Shown here: one piece after another, positions 25,648-34,312 of the stretch
How the letters are laid out: each line of letters begins with the position of its first letter
Numbering within the stretch: position 1 is the stretch's first letter
NCBI RefSeq assembly: GCF_038024875.1
Contig: NZ_CP136136.1
Span: 1,674,001 to 1,738,000, forward strand
DNA: 64,000 nt
Direction of reading: 5' to 3'
Origin: Gordonia rubripertincta
GTDB taxonomy: Bacteria; Actinomycetota; Actinomycetes; Mycobacteriales; Mycobacteriaceae
Program-made: the position numbers and the translations under genes
Notes under the pieces: model-generated
Database searches by the model: none
What the model was told of the DNA's origin: nothing
Seen by the model: the letters and a program-made list of their open reading frames with translations, nothing else

Positions 25648-27057
25648 TCAGTGGTGGAAGTGCGAGCGCTCACCCTCGGCCGGGATCGGGCCCTCGAGAC
25701 GATCGAGGAAGTCGACCTCGGTCTGGATGTCGGCGATGAGGGCACGCGCGAGGTCGTGGCTCAGGCCGGCGCGGACGACGATGCGCTGGACGGTCAGGTC
25801 GGCGAGGTCGTCGGCCATCGGGTAGGCCGGGACCAGCCAGCCCTTCATGCGCAGGCGATCCGACAGGTCGTAGAGGTTCCAGTTCTCGGTATGGCCCGAC
25901 TTCAGTCGCCACGCGAAGACCGGGATGGTGTCGCCCTTGCTGACGAGCTCGAAGGCCTCGATCTTGGCGATCTCCGACGACAGCCACTGCGCGACGTCGA
26001 GCGAACCCTGCTGGACCTGGCGGTAGCCCTCACGGCCGAGACGCAGGAACTGGTAGTACTGCAGCAGCACCTGGGCGCCGGGGCGCGAGAAGTTCAGTGC
26101 CAGGGTGGGCATGTCGCCACCGAGGTAGCTGCAGTGGAAGACCATGCTCTCCGGCAGGGCCTCGGTGTCGCGCCACACGATCCAGCCGACACCCGGGTAG
26201 ACCAGGCCGAACTTGTGGCCCGAGGTGTTGATGGAGACGACGCGGTCGACGCGGAAGTCCCACTCGAGGTCGGGCTGGCAGAACGGAGCGATCATGGCGC
26301 CCGACGCGCCGTCGACGTGGATCTTCACGTCGAGGCCGGTGTCGGCCTGGATCTGGTCCAGCTTGGCGGCGATCTGCTTCACCGGCTCGTACATGCCGGT
26401 GTAGGTCTGGCCCATGATGGCTACGACGCCGATGGTGTTCTCGTCGACGTACTTCTCGAGCTCATGGCCGTCGAGGACCATGTGCTCGGGACTGATCGGC
26501 ACCCAGCGCGGCTCTACCTCGAAGTAGTTGCAGAACTTCTCCCAGCAGACCTGAACAGCGGTGGACAGCACCAGGTTCGGGGTCTCGGTGGACTTGCCCT
26601 CGGCCTTGCGGCGGGCCTGCCAGTGACGCTTGAGGGCCAGGCCGCCGAGCATGCAGGCCTCCGACGAACCGATGGTCGAGGTGCCGATGGCGTTGTCGAC
26701 GTTCGGGTTGTGCCACAGATCGGCGAGGATCTTCCAGCAGCGGTCCTCGATGGCGGCCGTCTGCGGGTACTCGTCCTTGTCGATCATGTTCTTGTCGACG
26801 GTCTCGGAGTAGAGCTTCTTCGCCTCGTCGTCCATCCAGGTGGACACGAAGGTTGCGAGGTTCAGGCGGGCGTTGCCGTCGAGCATCGCCTCGTCGTGGA
26901 CGATCTGGTAGGCGGTCTCGGGCAACAGCATGTCGTCGGCCATCGAGAACTTGGGCAGATCGGTGGCCTCGCCCGGGCGTGTGAAGACGGTCCGCAGGTT
27001 CAGGTTGTCGCCGATGTTGGTCGTGGCGCGGGCTTGCGAGTTCGATTTAGGTGTCAT
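25648..27057 (-). CDS. gadB: Glutamate decarboxylase
   Basis: A PLP-dependent enzyme that converts glutamate to GABA, consuming a proton; it is usually an acid-stress enzyme. The 469 residues show the cofactor lysine in SINTSGHKFGLVYPG, the pocket HVDGASGAMIAPF, and TSTIGSSEACMLGGLALK. The C-terminus ends HFHH, resembling the pH-sensing histidine tail of E. coli GadB that blocks the active site at neutral pH. The start at ATG 27057 (MTPKSNSQ) is fixed by an AGGAGG ribosome site seven bases upstream. It is followed by a membrane protein and AraC regulator on the same strand; no glutamate/GABA antiporter is in the window. Confidence 0.95.
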   Translation of the reverse strand: MTPKSNSQARATTNIGDNLNLRTVFTRPGEATDLPKFSMADDMLLPETAYQIVHDEAMLDGNARLNLATFVSTWMDDEAKKLYSETVDKNMIDKDEYPQTAAIEDRCWKILADLWHNPNVDNAIGTSTIGSSEACMLGGLALKRHWQARRKAEGKSTETPNLVLSTAVQVCWEKFCNYFEVEPRWVPISPEHMVLDGHELEKYVDENTIGVVAIMGQTYTGMYEPVKQIAAKLDQIQADTGLDVKIHVDGASGAMIAPFCQPDLEWDFRVDRVVSINTSGHKFGLVYPGVGWIVWRDTEALPESMVFHCSYLGGDMPTLALNFSRPGAQVLLQYYQFLRLGREGYRQVQQGSLDVAQWLSSEIAKIEAFELVSKGDTIPVFAWRLKSGHTENWNLYDLSDRLRMKGWLVPAYPMADDLADLTVQRIVVRAGLSHDLARALIADIQTEVDFLDRLEGPIPAEGERSHFHH

Positions 27058-27169
27058 GTATTCCTCCTGGTGTTCAGATGCTAAGGCGCTCAATACCGAA
27101 AATGGGGGCGGTTGAAGCGATCTACTCGAGGTAGACGACAGTCACGGGGGCTTGTCTGTCTTGACCTCC

Positions 27170-29047
27170 CTAGACTTCCACCGGCGGATACAGACGGTCC
27201 ATCGTGTACTGGCGGTTTCGGCGGGCGGCCCACGACGAGATGGCCAGGCAGCCCAAGGTGATTCCGCTGAGGACACCGATGGCGAGCCACAGTCGGTAGT
27301 CGATGCCGCCGACCGTGAGTTGTCGGAGGCCCTCCACCGTGTAGGTCATCGGGTCTACGTAGTGGATGTACTGGAACGGCGTGGCCGTGGTCGGCACGGG
27401 ATAGATACCACCGGCGGACACCAGCTGGACCATCAGGAACGCCAGTGTCACAACACGTCCGACCGCGACGTCGAAGACGGCGTTGAACATCTGGATCATC
27501 GCCATGAAGGTGGCGACCACGAGCAACAGATACAGGAACGTGGCTATCGGGTACTCGGCACGGAGACCGACCGCGAAGGTGACCACCGTGTACAGCACGG
27601 TGGCCTGGATGAAACCGATGGCGAAAGCGGGTGTGTACGAGGCCAATACGACGCGCAGCGAGGAGAAGCCCTGAACGATCGGGCGGGATTGGAGCGGAGT
27701 CAACAACATCCAGGTGATGATGCCGCCGACGAACAATGCCAGGGACATGAAGAACGGAGCGAAGCCGGTACCGAAGGTCGGGGCCTCGTGCGTGTAGTCC
27801 TCCTGCAACTCGACGGGCTGCGCCAGCGTCTTGGCGATCTCCGTCTTCTCCTGGTTGGTCCAGGACGGGATGGCCTTGACCCCTTCTTCCAGACCGGACG
27901 CCAGTTCGTCGGCACCCGCGCTCAGCTCACCGAGGCCAGAGCTGAGTTCGGCTGAGCCGCTCTTCAGTTCGTTGGCGGCACCGCGTGCGGCGAGGATGTC
28001 GTCGCGAAGGCCGCCGTTCTCGACGAGGGTGAGTCCGAGGCGGAGGGGGCTGTTCGGATTGCCGAGCTGCTGCGAGAGCAGGTTGGCGTCGTTGTTCAGC
28101 TGGGTGAGCTGGTTGTTCGCGTCCGGTCCGAGTCCGCTGGTGCGCAGGAACTGTTGTGCGGGGGAAAGGGCATTGGCGAGAGATCGCATCGTGGGATCCG
28201 CCGACGAACTCAGCTGGGCGACGACCGCGTCGAGGCCCTTGCTGGCCTGCGACTGCTGATTCGCGGCGGTCGTGAGTTCGTTCGACGCCGCTCCGGCATT
28301 GCGGGCGAGTCGATCTGCGGCCGCATTCACCTCGGCTGAGGACAGACCGGTCTGGTCGGCGCCGAGTGCGTTGAGCAGGGGATCGGTGGCCTTGATCAGT
28401 GCGGAGTCGAGTTGGCCGAGACCGGACGCGAGCTCCTGAGCGCCCGAGTCGGCGGTCTTCAGACCGGCGGCAAGTTCGTTCGCGCCGTCGGCCGCTTCCG
28501 TCAGCTTGGGCGTGAGGTCCCCGACCTCGTTGAGGACGATCTCGAACGTCTGCGCGCCGACCTGTGCGCTGACCTTGTTGACGACCTGCTGGGCGGCGTC
28601 CTGACCGATGATCGTCGCCAGGTAGTTGTTGGCGTCGTTGTAGGTGAACACCAGCGGCGCCGAACGCGGCTTGTCGCTCGTGGGCGAGGCGATCGCCTTG
28701 CTGAAGTCGGCGGGCAGCGTGATCGAGAAGTAGTACTTGCCGTGCGCGACACCGTCGGCGGCCTCGGCGGCGGAGACCTCGTGCAGATCGAGCTGCTTGG
28801 ACTCGATCAGTCCGGCCGCGACCTGGGAGCCGGCGTCGAGTTTCTGCCCTTCGACGACTGCACCGGTGTCCTCGTTGACGAGTGCGACGGGGATCTTGTC
28901 GGCGGCGGCAAACGGATTCCAGAACGCCCACAGGTACATCGCGCCGTAGAGGAGCGGCATGAGCATGATGACCACGAGCGCCAGCCGGGGCATCCGGCCC
29001 CGGTAGTAGCGCTTGATGTCGCTGCCCGGCGAGAATGCGGCAAACAT
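27170..29047 (-). CDS. YhgE/Pip-family membrane protein
   Basis: About 625 residues. One helix near the N-terminus (ALVVIMLMPLLYGAMYLWAF) is followed by a large extracytoplasmic region of heptad-like Ala/Leu/Ser-rich helices (ADGANELAAGLKTADSGAQELASGL and similar), then about five helices at the C-terminus (from about residue 430). This is the phage-infection-protein/YhgE plan, related to ABC-2 membrane components and to ESX/type VII-linked proteins of Gram-positives. The start is uncertain: ATG at 29047 gives MFAAFSPGSDIKRYYRG, and ATG at 29092 or 29122 would overlap the preceding gene. It lies 4 bases after the ATPase-like gene and is surely co-transcribed with it. Confidence 0.85.
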   Translation of the reverse strand: MFAAFSPGSDIKRYYRGRMPRLALVVIMLMPLLYGAMYLWAFWNPFAAADKIPVALVNEDTGAVVEGQKLDAGSQVAAGLIESKQLDLHEVSAAEAADGVAHGKYYFSITLPADFSKAIASPTSDKPRSAPLVFTYNDANNYLATIIGQDAAQQVVNKVSAQVGAQTFEIVLNEVGDLTPKLTEAADGANELAAGLKTADSGAQELASGLGQLDSALIKATDPLLNALGADQTGLSSAEVNAAADRLARNAGAASNELTTAANQQSQASKGLDAVVAQLSSSADPTMRSLANALSPAQQFLRTSGLGPDANNQLTQLNNDANLLSQQLGNPNSPLRLGLTLVENGGLRDDILAARGAANELKSGSAELSSGLGELSAGADELASGLEEGVKAIPSWTNQEKTEIAKTLAQPVELQEDYTHEAPTFGTGFAPFFMSLALFVGGIITWMLLTPLQSRPIVQGFSSLRVVLASYTPAFAIGFIQATVLYTVVTFAVGLRAEYPIATFLYLLLVVATFMAMIQMFNAVFDVAVGRVVTLAFLMVQLVSAGGIYPVPTTATPFQYIHYVDPMTYTVEGLRQLTVGGIDYRLWLAIGVLSGITLGCLAISSWAARRNRQYTMDRLYPPVEV

Positions 29048-29051
29048 GTTC

Positions 29052-29810
29052 CTACGTCCGATCTTCGTGCTCGAGGCCGACGAACTGGCCATCTGTGAGG
29101 TTGTCGACGGGGATGACGTCACGGACGCCGCCGGCCGGGGACACGGCGTTGATGTCGGCGGTGATCACCGTCTGGGTGCGGCCCAGGTCGACGAGGCGGT
29201 CCATGAGATGGACCTGGTTCTCGCGCCGGGTCAGGTTGTCCACTCCGCCGACGACCAGCAGTGGCGGACGGCGCAGGTTGCCCACGGCGATCCGGAAGAG
29301 AGCCGCGGTCAGCTCGGGGAGTTCCTCGACGAACGATTCCATCGCGGGAAGGGGGTAGGGACCGAAGACGGGCCGGCAGATGCGCTCGAGGTCTTCCTCG
29401 CGCGCGGGCGTGACCCACTTGTACCAAGGCGCCGACCACCGGATCTGCTCGGTGATGACGTCGCTGACACGGATGGTCTGTTCGATCCCGTCGACCTCGT
29501 CGATCCACGCGACAGCCGCGTTCTCGAACAGGTGGTGGGCGTCGTTGGCGCGGTCGAAGGCGACCAGCTCACCCTTCGTCGGCTTCATGCGACCTGCGAG
29601 GGTGAGGAGCAGTGCGGTGCGGCCTCGGCCCTCCGGCCCGGCGATGACCGTGACCCCGCCGGTGCGGACCCGAAGGTCGACCGGGCCGTAGATGTGGCCC
29701 CAGGAAGCATCCACGGAGAGTCCGTGGCCTTCGATCAGGGTCGCGTCAGAGGGGGTGCCGCCAGGCTCCGGGGCATCACGCATCGCTGCCGCCCGATCCG
29801 AAGACCACAT
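29052..29810 (-). CDS. Degenerate ABC-type ATPase partner of the YhgE-like protein
   Basis: A 252-residue protein with the general fold order of an ABC ATPase. The P-loop reads GPEGRGRTALLLTLAG, with arginine where the catalytic lysine should be. The ABC signature LSGGQ is not recognisable (ELTAALFRIAVGN stands in its place), and the Walker B segment reads LLVVGGVDNL without the DE pair. It therefore probably binds nucleotide poorly or not at all and may be structural or regulatory. It is encoded directly upstream of the YhgE/Pip gene (4-base gap with the chosen start), so the two probably form one complex. ATG at 29810 is used; ATG nine codons later is possible. Confidence 0.75.
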   Translation of the reverse strand: MWSSDRAAAMRDAPEPGGTPSDATLIEGHGLSVDASWGHIYGPVDLRVRTGGVTVIAGPEGRGRTALLLTLAGRMKPTKGELVAFDRANDAHHLFENAAVAWIDEVDGIEQTIRVSDVITEQIRWSAPWYKWVTPAREEDLERICRPVFGPYPLPAMESFVEELPELTAALFRIAVGNLRRPPLLVVGGVDNLTRRENQVHLMDRLVDLGRTQTVITADINAVSPAGGVRDVIPVDNLTDGQFVGLEHEDRT

Positions 29811-29848
29811 CGTCCAACTTTCTGTCGTTGTGTCGGCATAACCGACTT

Positions 29849-29882
29849 GCCTGCCGTACCGCCGGTGAGCAGTACGACAGGC
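29849..29882 (-). terminator. Hairpin after the 45-residue gene
   Basis: An 11-base stem with one mismatch (GCCTGCCGTAC at 29849-29859 with GTACGACAGGC at 29872-29882), 11 bases past the stop of the small minus-strand gene. It also lies upstream of the ABC-type gene, so it insulates the two. Confidence 0.5.
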
Positions 29883-29893
29883 TGGGGGTGAAT

Positions 29894-30031
29894 TCAGAGG
29901 TTCTTGAAGATTCGCGCGGCTTCGCCCTTGATGAGTGGGTCTGTGCCGTCGACCAGTCCTTGGGACGTCCCGTCGAATACCCGAGTGACTCGGCTGAGTG
30001 TGCGACCGTGAACAGTCACTTTGCTGGACAT
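29894..30031 (-). CDS. Small 45-residue protein, unrecognised
   Basis: A short frame from ATG at 30031 to a TGA at 29894. The product begins MSSKVTVHGRTLSRVTRVF and ends GEAARIFKNL; it is basic, has no membrane segment, and I do not recognise a family. Support for it being real: the codon third positions are mostly G or C, a hairpin terminator follows 11 bases after the stop, and two 9-base direct repeats lie 19-36 bases before the start. No good ribosome site precedes the ATG, so it may be expressed from a nearly leaderless message. It stands alone between the ATPase-like gene and the phosphatase gene. Confidence 0.45.
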   Translation of the reverse strand: MSSKVTVHGRTLSRVTRVFDGTSQGLVDGTDPLIKGEAARIFKNL

Positions 30032-30453
30032 ACGTTGGAACTTAGCCCAGGCATATCCGGCATATCAATGCGAACGCGCAGGTCACAGAGGGCGAACCTG
30101 GCACGAAATTCGCCCCGGCAACCTGTAACGGCTCCGGGGTCCGGTTCGAAGTGCCCGCTACGTCCGCGAACAGCGCGTTTGGGGTGAACGGCCGTAATCC
30201 TCATGATGTGTCCGGAATCCCGCGGACTGGGTTTCGGTGTCCCCTTTCCGGGGGAAAGAATGGCTGGGCCAGGGCAATCTCCGAAGACGGCACGATATTG
30301 CCGTTACCCGGGAGTAACACCATAGTTCGCGTTAACTTCTCGTCGTCGCGACGCCACCGAAGTGCCTCACCAGGTTCGCGGTGTGTGAATCGGTGCCACA
30401 TTTCGGTCGCTGGGCCCAATCGTCGTCGGATCCGCCTGTCAGAATCTCTCGTC
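30032..30453. other. 422-base intergenic region
   Basis: This stretch separates the minus-strand 45-residue gene from the plus-strand phosphatase gene, so it should hold two divergent promoters. It contains the direct repeat at 30050-30067 and a perfect seven-base stem (GGGCGAA at 30090-30096 with TTCGCCC at 30109-30115). An open frame runs through the right half into the phosphatase gene, but it looks non-coding in style. I see no tRNA, riboswitch or further gene. Confidence 0.5.
30050..30067. repeat. Tandem 9-base direct repeat upstream of the small gene
   Basis: GGCATATCC followed directly by GGCATATCA. It lies 19-36 bases upstream of the start of the 45-residue gene, about where a -35 box or operator would be, so it may bind a regulator. 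Confidence 0.35.
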
Positions 30454-31269
30454 ATGACCGACCTCACCCACGCCCACGCCTTGTCTCTTTCCACCGTGCC
30501 GAATCTCCGGGACCTCGGCGGATGGACGACCGCCGATGGACGCCGGGTCCGACCCGGTCTGGTCTTCCGGTCCACCGAGCTCCACCGACTGGCCGGTGAC
30601 GACCTCGCCAAGTTCGACGCGCTGGGTATCACGGCCGTCTACGACCTCCGCACGGTTGCCGAGCGTTCGGCTGCGCCGGACCCGGCACTGCCCGGCGTCG
30701 CCGAGGTCCCCTTGGACGTGCTGGCCGATTCGTCGACCGCGATCCCGGCCCGTCTCAACGAGGTGGTCGCCGATCCGGCCGCGGCCGCCGCGGTGAGCGA
30801 GGCGCTCGGTGGAGGTAAGGCGGCGGAGTTGATGGAGGGCACCTACCGGCAGATCCTGACCCTGCCCAGCGCCCATGCGGCCTACCACCGGCTGTTCAGC
30901 GCACTCGCCGAGCCCGTACAGCCGGGAGCGGCACTGTTCCACTGCACGACCGGCAAGGACCGGACCGGCTGGGCCGCCGCCACCTTCCTCTCTGTGCTCG
31001 GTGTCGGACGTGACGAGGTGTTCGAGGACTACCTGCTCACCAACGACGAGCTCATCCCGGCACTGCACCCGGTCTTCGCCGCGTTCCAGTCGGCCGGCGG
31101 CGACCCCGAGGTGTTGAAGCCGATCCTCGGCGTCCAGCGGAACTACCTCGAGGGCGCCTTCGAGGAGATGACCGCACAGTTCGGTGACATCGAGGGCTAC
31201 TTCCGCGACGGGCTGGGACTCGATCCCGCTGTGCCGGAAGCGCTCCGGAAGCGTTATCTGGACGAGTGA
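30454..31269 (+). CDS. PtpB-like tyrosine/phosphoinositide phosphatase
   Basis: A 271-residue phosphatase. The P-loop HCTTGKDRTG with the catalytic cysteine near residue 164 fits the CX5R signature, and the Lys-Asp after the glycine is typical of M. tuberculosis PtpB and related lipid/protein phosphatases. The N-terminus NLRDLGGW is also characteristic of that family, as is YDLRTVAER. The ATG at 30454 is chosen because the conserved domain begins about 16 residues later; the frame stays open upstream. No signal peptide is present. Neighbouring genes do not point to a specific substrate. Confidence 0.88.
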   Translation: MTDLTHAHALSLSTVPNLRDLGGWTTADGRRVRPGLVFRSTELHRLAGDDLAKFDALGITAVYDLRTVAERSAAPDPALPGVAEVPLDVLADSSTAIPARLNEVVADPAAAAAVSEALGGGKAAELMEGTYRQILTLPSAHAAYHRLFSALAEPVQPGAALFHCTTGKDRTGWAAATFLSVLGVGRDEVFEDYLLTNDELIPALHPVFAAFQSAGGDPEVLKPILGVQRNYLEGAFEEMTAQFGDIEGYFRDGLGLDPAVPEALRKRYLDE

Positions 31270-31290
31270 GCAGACACCGGCCGGCGTCGA

Positions 31291-32088
31291 TCAGATGCGT
31301 TTCTCGGCATTGGCCCGGATGACCTCGCGCAGGTAGACGGCGAGCCCGGGGGCCTGCTCGTCGTAGTGCGCGGTGAAACGCGGGTCGGTGACGTACACGT
31401 CGGCGAGCCCGACGTGCATCTCGTGCGTGCAGTCGTAGAACCGGCCGATCTGCGCGCGGTGCTCCTCGGCGAGGGCATCGGCTTCGGCGGTACCGGGCGT
31501 GAGTCCTCGGAGCATCGCGTCGGCGAGGCGTCGTTCGAGGTCGTCGGTCTCGGCCTTGATCTGCCGCCAGTCCTCCTTCGAGAACCGGGCGGCGCGCTTC
31601 TGGCTCTCCTGCCACGCGTCGGTCTCGCCCCACTGTTCCTCGGCCTCCGCCGCGTACTCTTCGCCGGGCCAGTTCTCGCCGAAGATCTCGCGTTGTTCGG
31701 CCGCCGACAGCTGGATTCCCTGCTTCTTCGCGCTCATCATCTCCTCCACCGCTGCGACCATCCGGTGCAAGTGATCGATCCGGTCGGTGAGCAGCTCGTG
31801 CTGCGCCCGGAGCTGATGCAATTCGTCGGCATCGGGATCGTCGAGCAGAGTCGCTATCCGCTCGAGTGAGAAGCCCAGTTCGCGGTAGGGCAGGACACGG
31901 TAGAGCCGTGCCACGTCGGCGTCGTCGTAGACGCGGTATCCCGCCGGCGTGCGGCGCGACGGTGTCACCAGACCGATCCGGTCGTAGTGGTGCAGTGTGC
32001 GGACGCTGACGCCGACCATCCCCGCGACGACGCCCACGGTCAGGTCCGACGAGGGAGCGGGGCGCGGTCGGTGCTTCTCTTCACTCAC
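31291..32088 (-). CDS. MerR-family regulator with TipA-like C-terminal domain
   Basis: A 265-residue regulator. The N-terminal MerR helix-turn-helix is clear (VGVVAGMVGVSVRTLHHYDR, about residues 17-36), followed by a coiled dimerisation helix and a C-terminal TipAS-like domain. That domain ends FYDCTHEMHVGLADVYVTDP; the cysteine corresponds in position to the one that binds thiopeptide antibiotics in Streptomyces TipA. It probably senses an amphipathic drug or metabolite and activates an efflux or binding response. It converges with the phosphatase gene. Confidence 0.9.
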   Translation of the reverse strand: MSEEKHRPRPAPSSDLTVGVVAGMVGVSVRTLHHYDRIGLVTPSRRTPAGYRVYDDADVARLYRVLPYRELGFSLERIATLLDDPDADELHQLRAQHELLTDRIDHLHRMVAAVEEMMSAKKQGIQLSAAEQREIFGENWPGEEYAAEAEEQWGETDAWQESQKRAARFSKEDWRQIKAETDDLERRLADAMLRGLTPGTAEADALAEEHRAQIGRFYDCTHEMHVGLADVYVTDPRFTAHYDEQAPGLAVYLREVIRANAEKRI

Positions 32089-32153
32089 ATGAGCAACCTT
32101 GGGGTCTGACGTCGCGTGAGGGTCAAGGCGGTTCGGTCAGCGAGTTTCGGGGG

Positions 32154-32651
32154 TCAGGGTGCGAAACCGATGACCGTCGCGTCCTTTTGGCAGGCGGCGA
32201 GTACGCCCTGCAGTTGCGACGGCCCGCAGGTCCAGCCGGAGACCGACTGCTGCGCGCCGGTGACGATCTTGGGACCGTAATCGTCCGCGACCGACTTCGC
32301 GTCGTCGCACTCGACGTCGCCGGCCAGGATCAACACTCGCAGCGCGCCGTCGGGGCCGGGGATGCTGCCGCACGTGGTGCCGGGGCCGCTTCCTGATTCG
32401 TCCGCGTCGGCGCGCGGTGTGACCGAGTCGGCGCGGGCCGACGCGGGCTTGCGGCCGGGGACGACAGGGGCGGATGTTGACGGGGCGTCGGCGGGTTGTT
32501 CCGCCGATGCGGACACGCTGTTCGCGGAGGTGTCGGTGACATCCTGTTCCGAACCGCAGGCGGACAGCGTGAACAGGGCCAACGACAGGCCGAATGCGGT
32601 GGTGGCGACCCTGGCCCCGGAGGCGATGGCGCGGCGCGTTCTGCACGACAT
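32154..32651 (-). CDS. Secreted lipoprotein, unknown function
   Basis: A 165-residue protein with an Arg-rich n-region, a hydrophobic core and a lipobox LSAC with the lipidated cysteine near residue 32. A Ser/Ala/Pro/Asp-rich low-complexity linker follows to about residue 90. The C-terminal domain has four cysteines (GTTCGSIPG, VECDDAK, WTCGPSQ, ACQKDA) that could form two disulphides. I do not recognise the domain. The start at ATG 32651 faces the tgt start across a 117-base divergent promoter region. The frame is also open far upstream, antisense to tgt, but that part is not a gene. Confidence 0.75.
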   Translation of the reverse strand: MSCRTRRAIASGARVATTAFGLSLALFTLSACGSEQDVTDTSANSVSASAEQPADAPSTSAPVVPGRKPASARADSVTPRADADESGSGPGTTCGSIPGPDGALRVLILAGDVECDDAKSVADDYGPKIVTGAQQSVSGWTCGPSQLQGVLAACQKDATVIGFAP

Positions 32652-32768
32652 GGTCCCACCGTATCGAATCCAGGAATGCCGGACCGGTCGGTCGTCACGG
32701 CCGCCGAAGGGCCCGACCGCGCCGCCGCCGGTTTGGGGTGGAGGGCGCCGACCTGGGAGGATGCACCG

Positions 32769-34025
32769 GTGAGCAGTACCGGAACCGAAGTCGCCGACCC
32801 CGCCTACACCGTCGGCACCACCCTGCCCGGCACCCGCGGCCGCACCGGGGTGATCAACACCCCGCACGGCGCGATCCAGACCCCCGCCTTCGTGCCGGTG
32901 GGTACCAAGGCGACGGTGAAGACCGTCCTGCCCGAGTCGGTCTCCGAGCTGGGTGCGCAGGCCGTCCTCGCGAACGCCTACCATCTGTACCTGCAGCCGG
33001 GGCCCGAGATCATCGATCAGGCCGGCGGGCTCGGTGCCTTCATGAACTGGTCGGGCCCGACCTACACCGACAGCGGTGGGTTCCAGGTCATGTCGCTCGG
33101 CGCGGGGTTCAAGAAGGTCATCGCGATGGAGGTCAGCCCCGACGACTCCCTCATCGCCGAGGGCAAGGAACGTCTCTCGCGGGTCGACGACGACGGGGTG
33201 ACGTTCAAGTCGCACCTCGACGGTTCGGCGCATCGCTTCACCCCCGAGGTGTCGATGCAGATCCAGCACCAGCTCGGTGCGGACATCATCTTCGCCTTCG
33301 ACGAGCTCACCACATTGATGAATACCCGTGCCTACCAGGAAAATTCGCTGGAACGAACCCGGTTGTGGGCCATCCGGTGCCTGGCCGAGCACAACCGCTT
33401 GAGTGTCGAGCGTGCGCATCGGCCCCAGCAGGCGTTGTGGGGTGTGATCCAGGGAGCCCAGTACGAGGATCTGCGGCGCAAGGCGTCGCGCGATCTGGTC
33501 GCGCTGAGCGACGCCGACCGGGAGACCGGCGGAAAGGGCTTCGGCGGCTACGGCATCGGCGGCGCGCTCGAGAAGCACAACCTGGGCACCATCGTCGGCT
33601 GGGTCAACGACGAACTGCCCGAGGACGCGCCCAAGCATCTCCTGGGCATCAGCGAACCCGACGACATCTTCACCGCCATCGAGAACGGCGTGGACACCTT
33701 CGACTGTGTGTCGCCGACGCGCGTCGCCCGCAACGGTGCGATCTACTCGCTCGACGGTCGATACAACGTCACGAACGCGAAGTACCGCAACGACTTCCGG
33801 CAGCTCGACCCAGAGATCGAGAACTACACCTCGCAGTACAGCCGCGCCTACCTGCATCACCTGTTCAAGGCGAAGGAGGGTCTCGGCCCGACGCTGGCGA
33901 CCCTGCACAACGTGTCGTTCATCGTCACGCTGGTCGACCGGGCCCGACAGGCGATCGAGAACGGCACGTACATCGAGTACCGCGACGAGTTCCTGCGGCG
34001 CTACTACGGTTCGATGCGGGACTGA
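32769..34025 (+). CDS. tgt: tRNA-guanine transglycosylase lacking the zinc cysteines
   Basis: Exchanges guanine 34 of GUN-anticodon tRNAs for a queuosine precursor. The 418 residues keep the catalytic core: DSGGFQ with Asp101, FDE with Asp178, GYGIGG at 260-265, and the nucleophile in FDCVSPTRVARNG with Asp312. The C-terminal zinc site normally reads C-x-C-x2-C before SRAYxHH. Here the segment is LDPEIENYTSQYSRAYLHH, with Ile350, Asn352 and Ser355 in place of the three cysteines; only the histidines remain. The usual FDECTP is also FDELTT. It may be a metal-free subfamily or have altered specificity. The start is GTG at 32769. GluQ, which acts on queuosine in tRNA-Asp, is encoded at 36741-37658. 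Confidence 0.88.
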   Translation: MSSTGTEVADPAYTVGTTLPGTRGRTGVINTPHGAIQTPAFVPVGTKATVKTVLPESVSELGAQAVLANAYHLYLQPGPEIIDQAGGLGAFMNWSGPTYTDSGGFQVMSLGAGFKKVIAMEVSPDDSLIAEGKERLSRVDDDGVTFKSHLDGSAHRFTPEVSMQIQHQLGADIIFAFDELTTLMNTRAYQENSLERTRLWAIRCLAEHNRLSVERAHRPQQALWGVIQGAQYEDLRRKASRDLVALSDADRETGGKGFGGYGIGGALEKHNLGTIVGWVNDELPEDAPKHLLGISEPDDIFTAIENGVDTFDCVSPTRVARNGAIYSLDGRYNVTNAKYRNDFRQLDPEIENYTSQYSRAYLHHLFKAKEGLGPTLATLHNVSFIVTLVDRARQAIENGTYIEYRDEFLRRYYGSMRD

Positions 34026-34312
34026 ACGGGTCGGCGACCGGCGTGCGGTGGGTCACGTGCCGGAACCGTGCGGAACGGTGATTCGTTGTGAACCCATCGC
34101 AACGAGGTTGCGAACACCCCCGAACACTCGGCACCCTGTAGGGGTATTCGAGCACCAGCGAGAGAGACGATGAGACGCGCAAAGCGCCGAAAACGCCGAC
34201 GACACCCGTCCGCACCCTGTTCCGAACCGGGCCCTGACCCGCGTTCCGGGCCCACAGTCCACTGCGAGAACATCCCCGGCGTCCCAGGCGTCGACGTTGA
34301 TCGGACGGCGAC

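Noticed and set aside
32652..33908. Upstream extension of the lipoprotein frame antisense to tgt
   Set aside because: The lipoprotein has a clear ATG and signal peptide at 32651; the extension only mirrors tgt.
34026..34312. Possible magnesium riboswitch before the CNNM genes
   Set aside because: I looked for the M-box conserved core and did not find it; only short chance inverted repeats are present.
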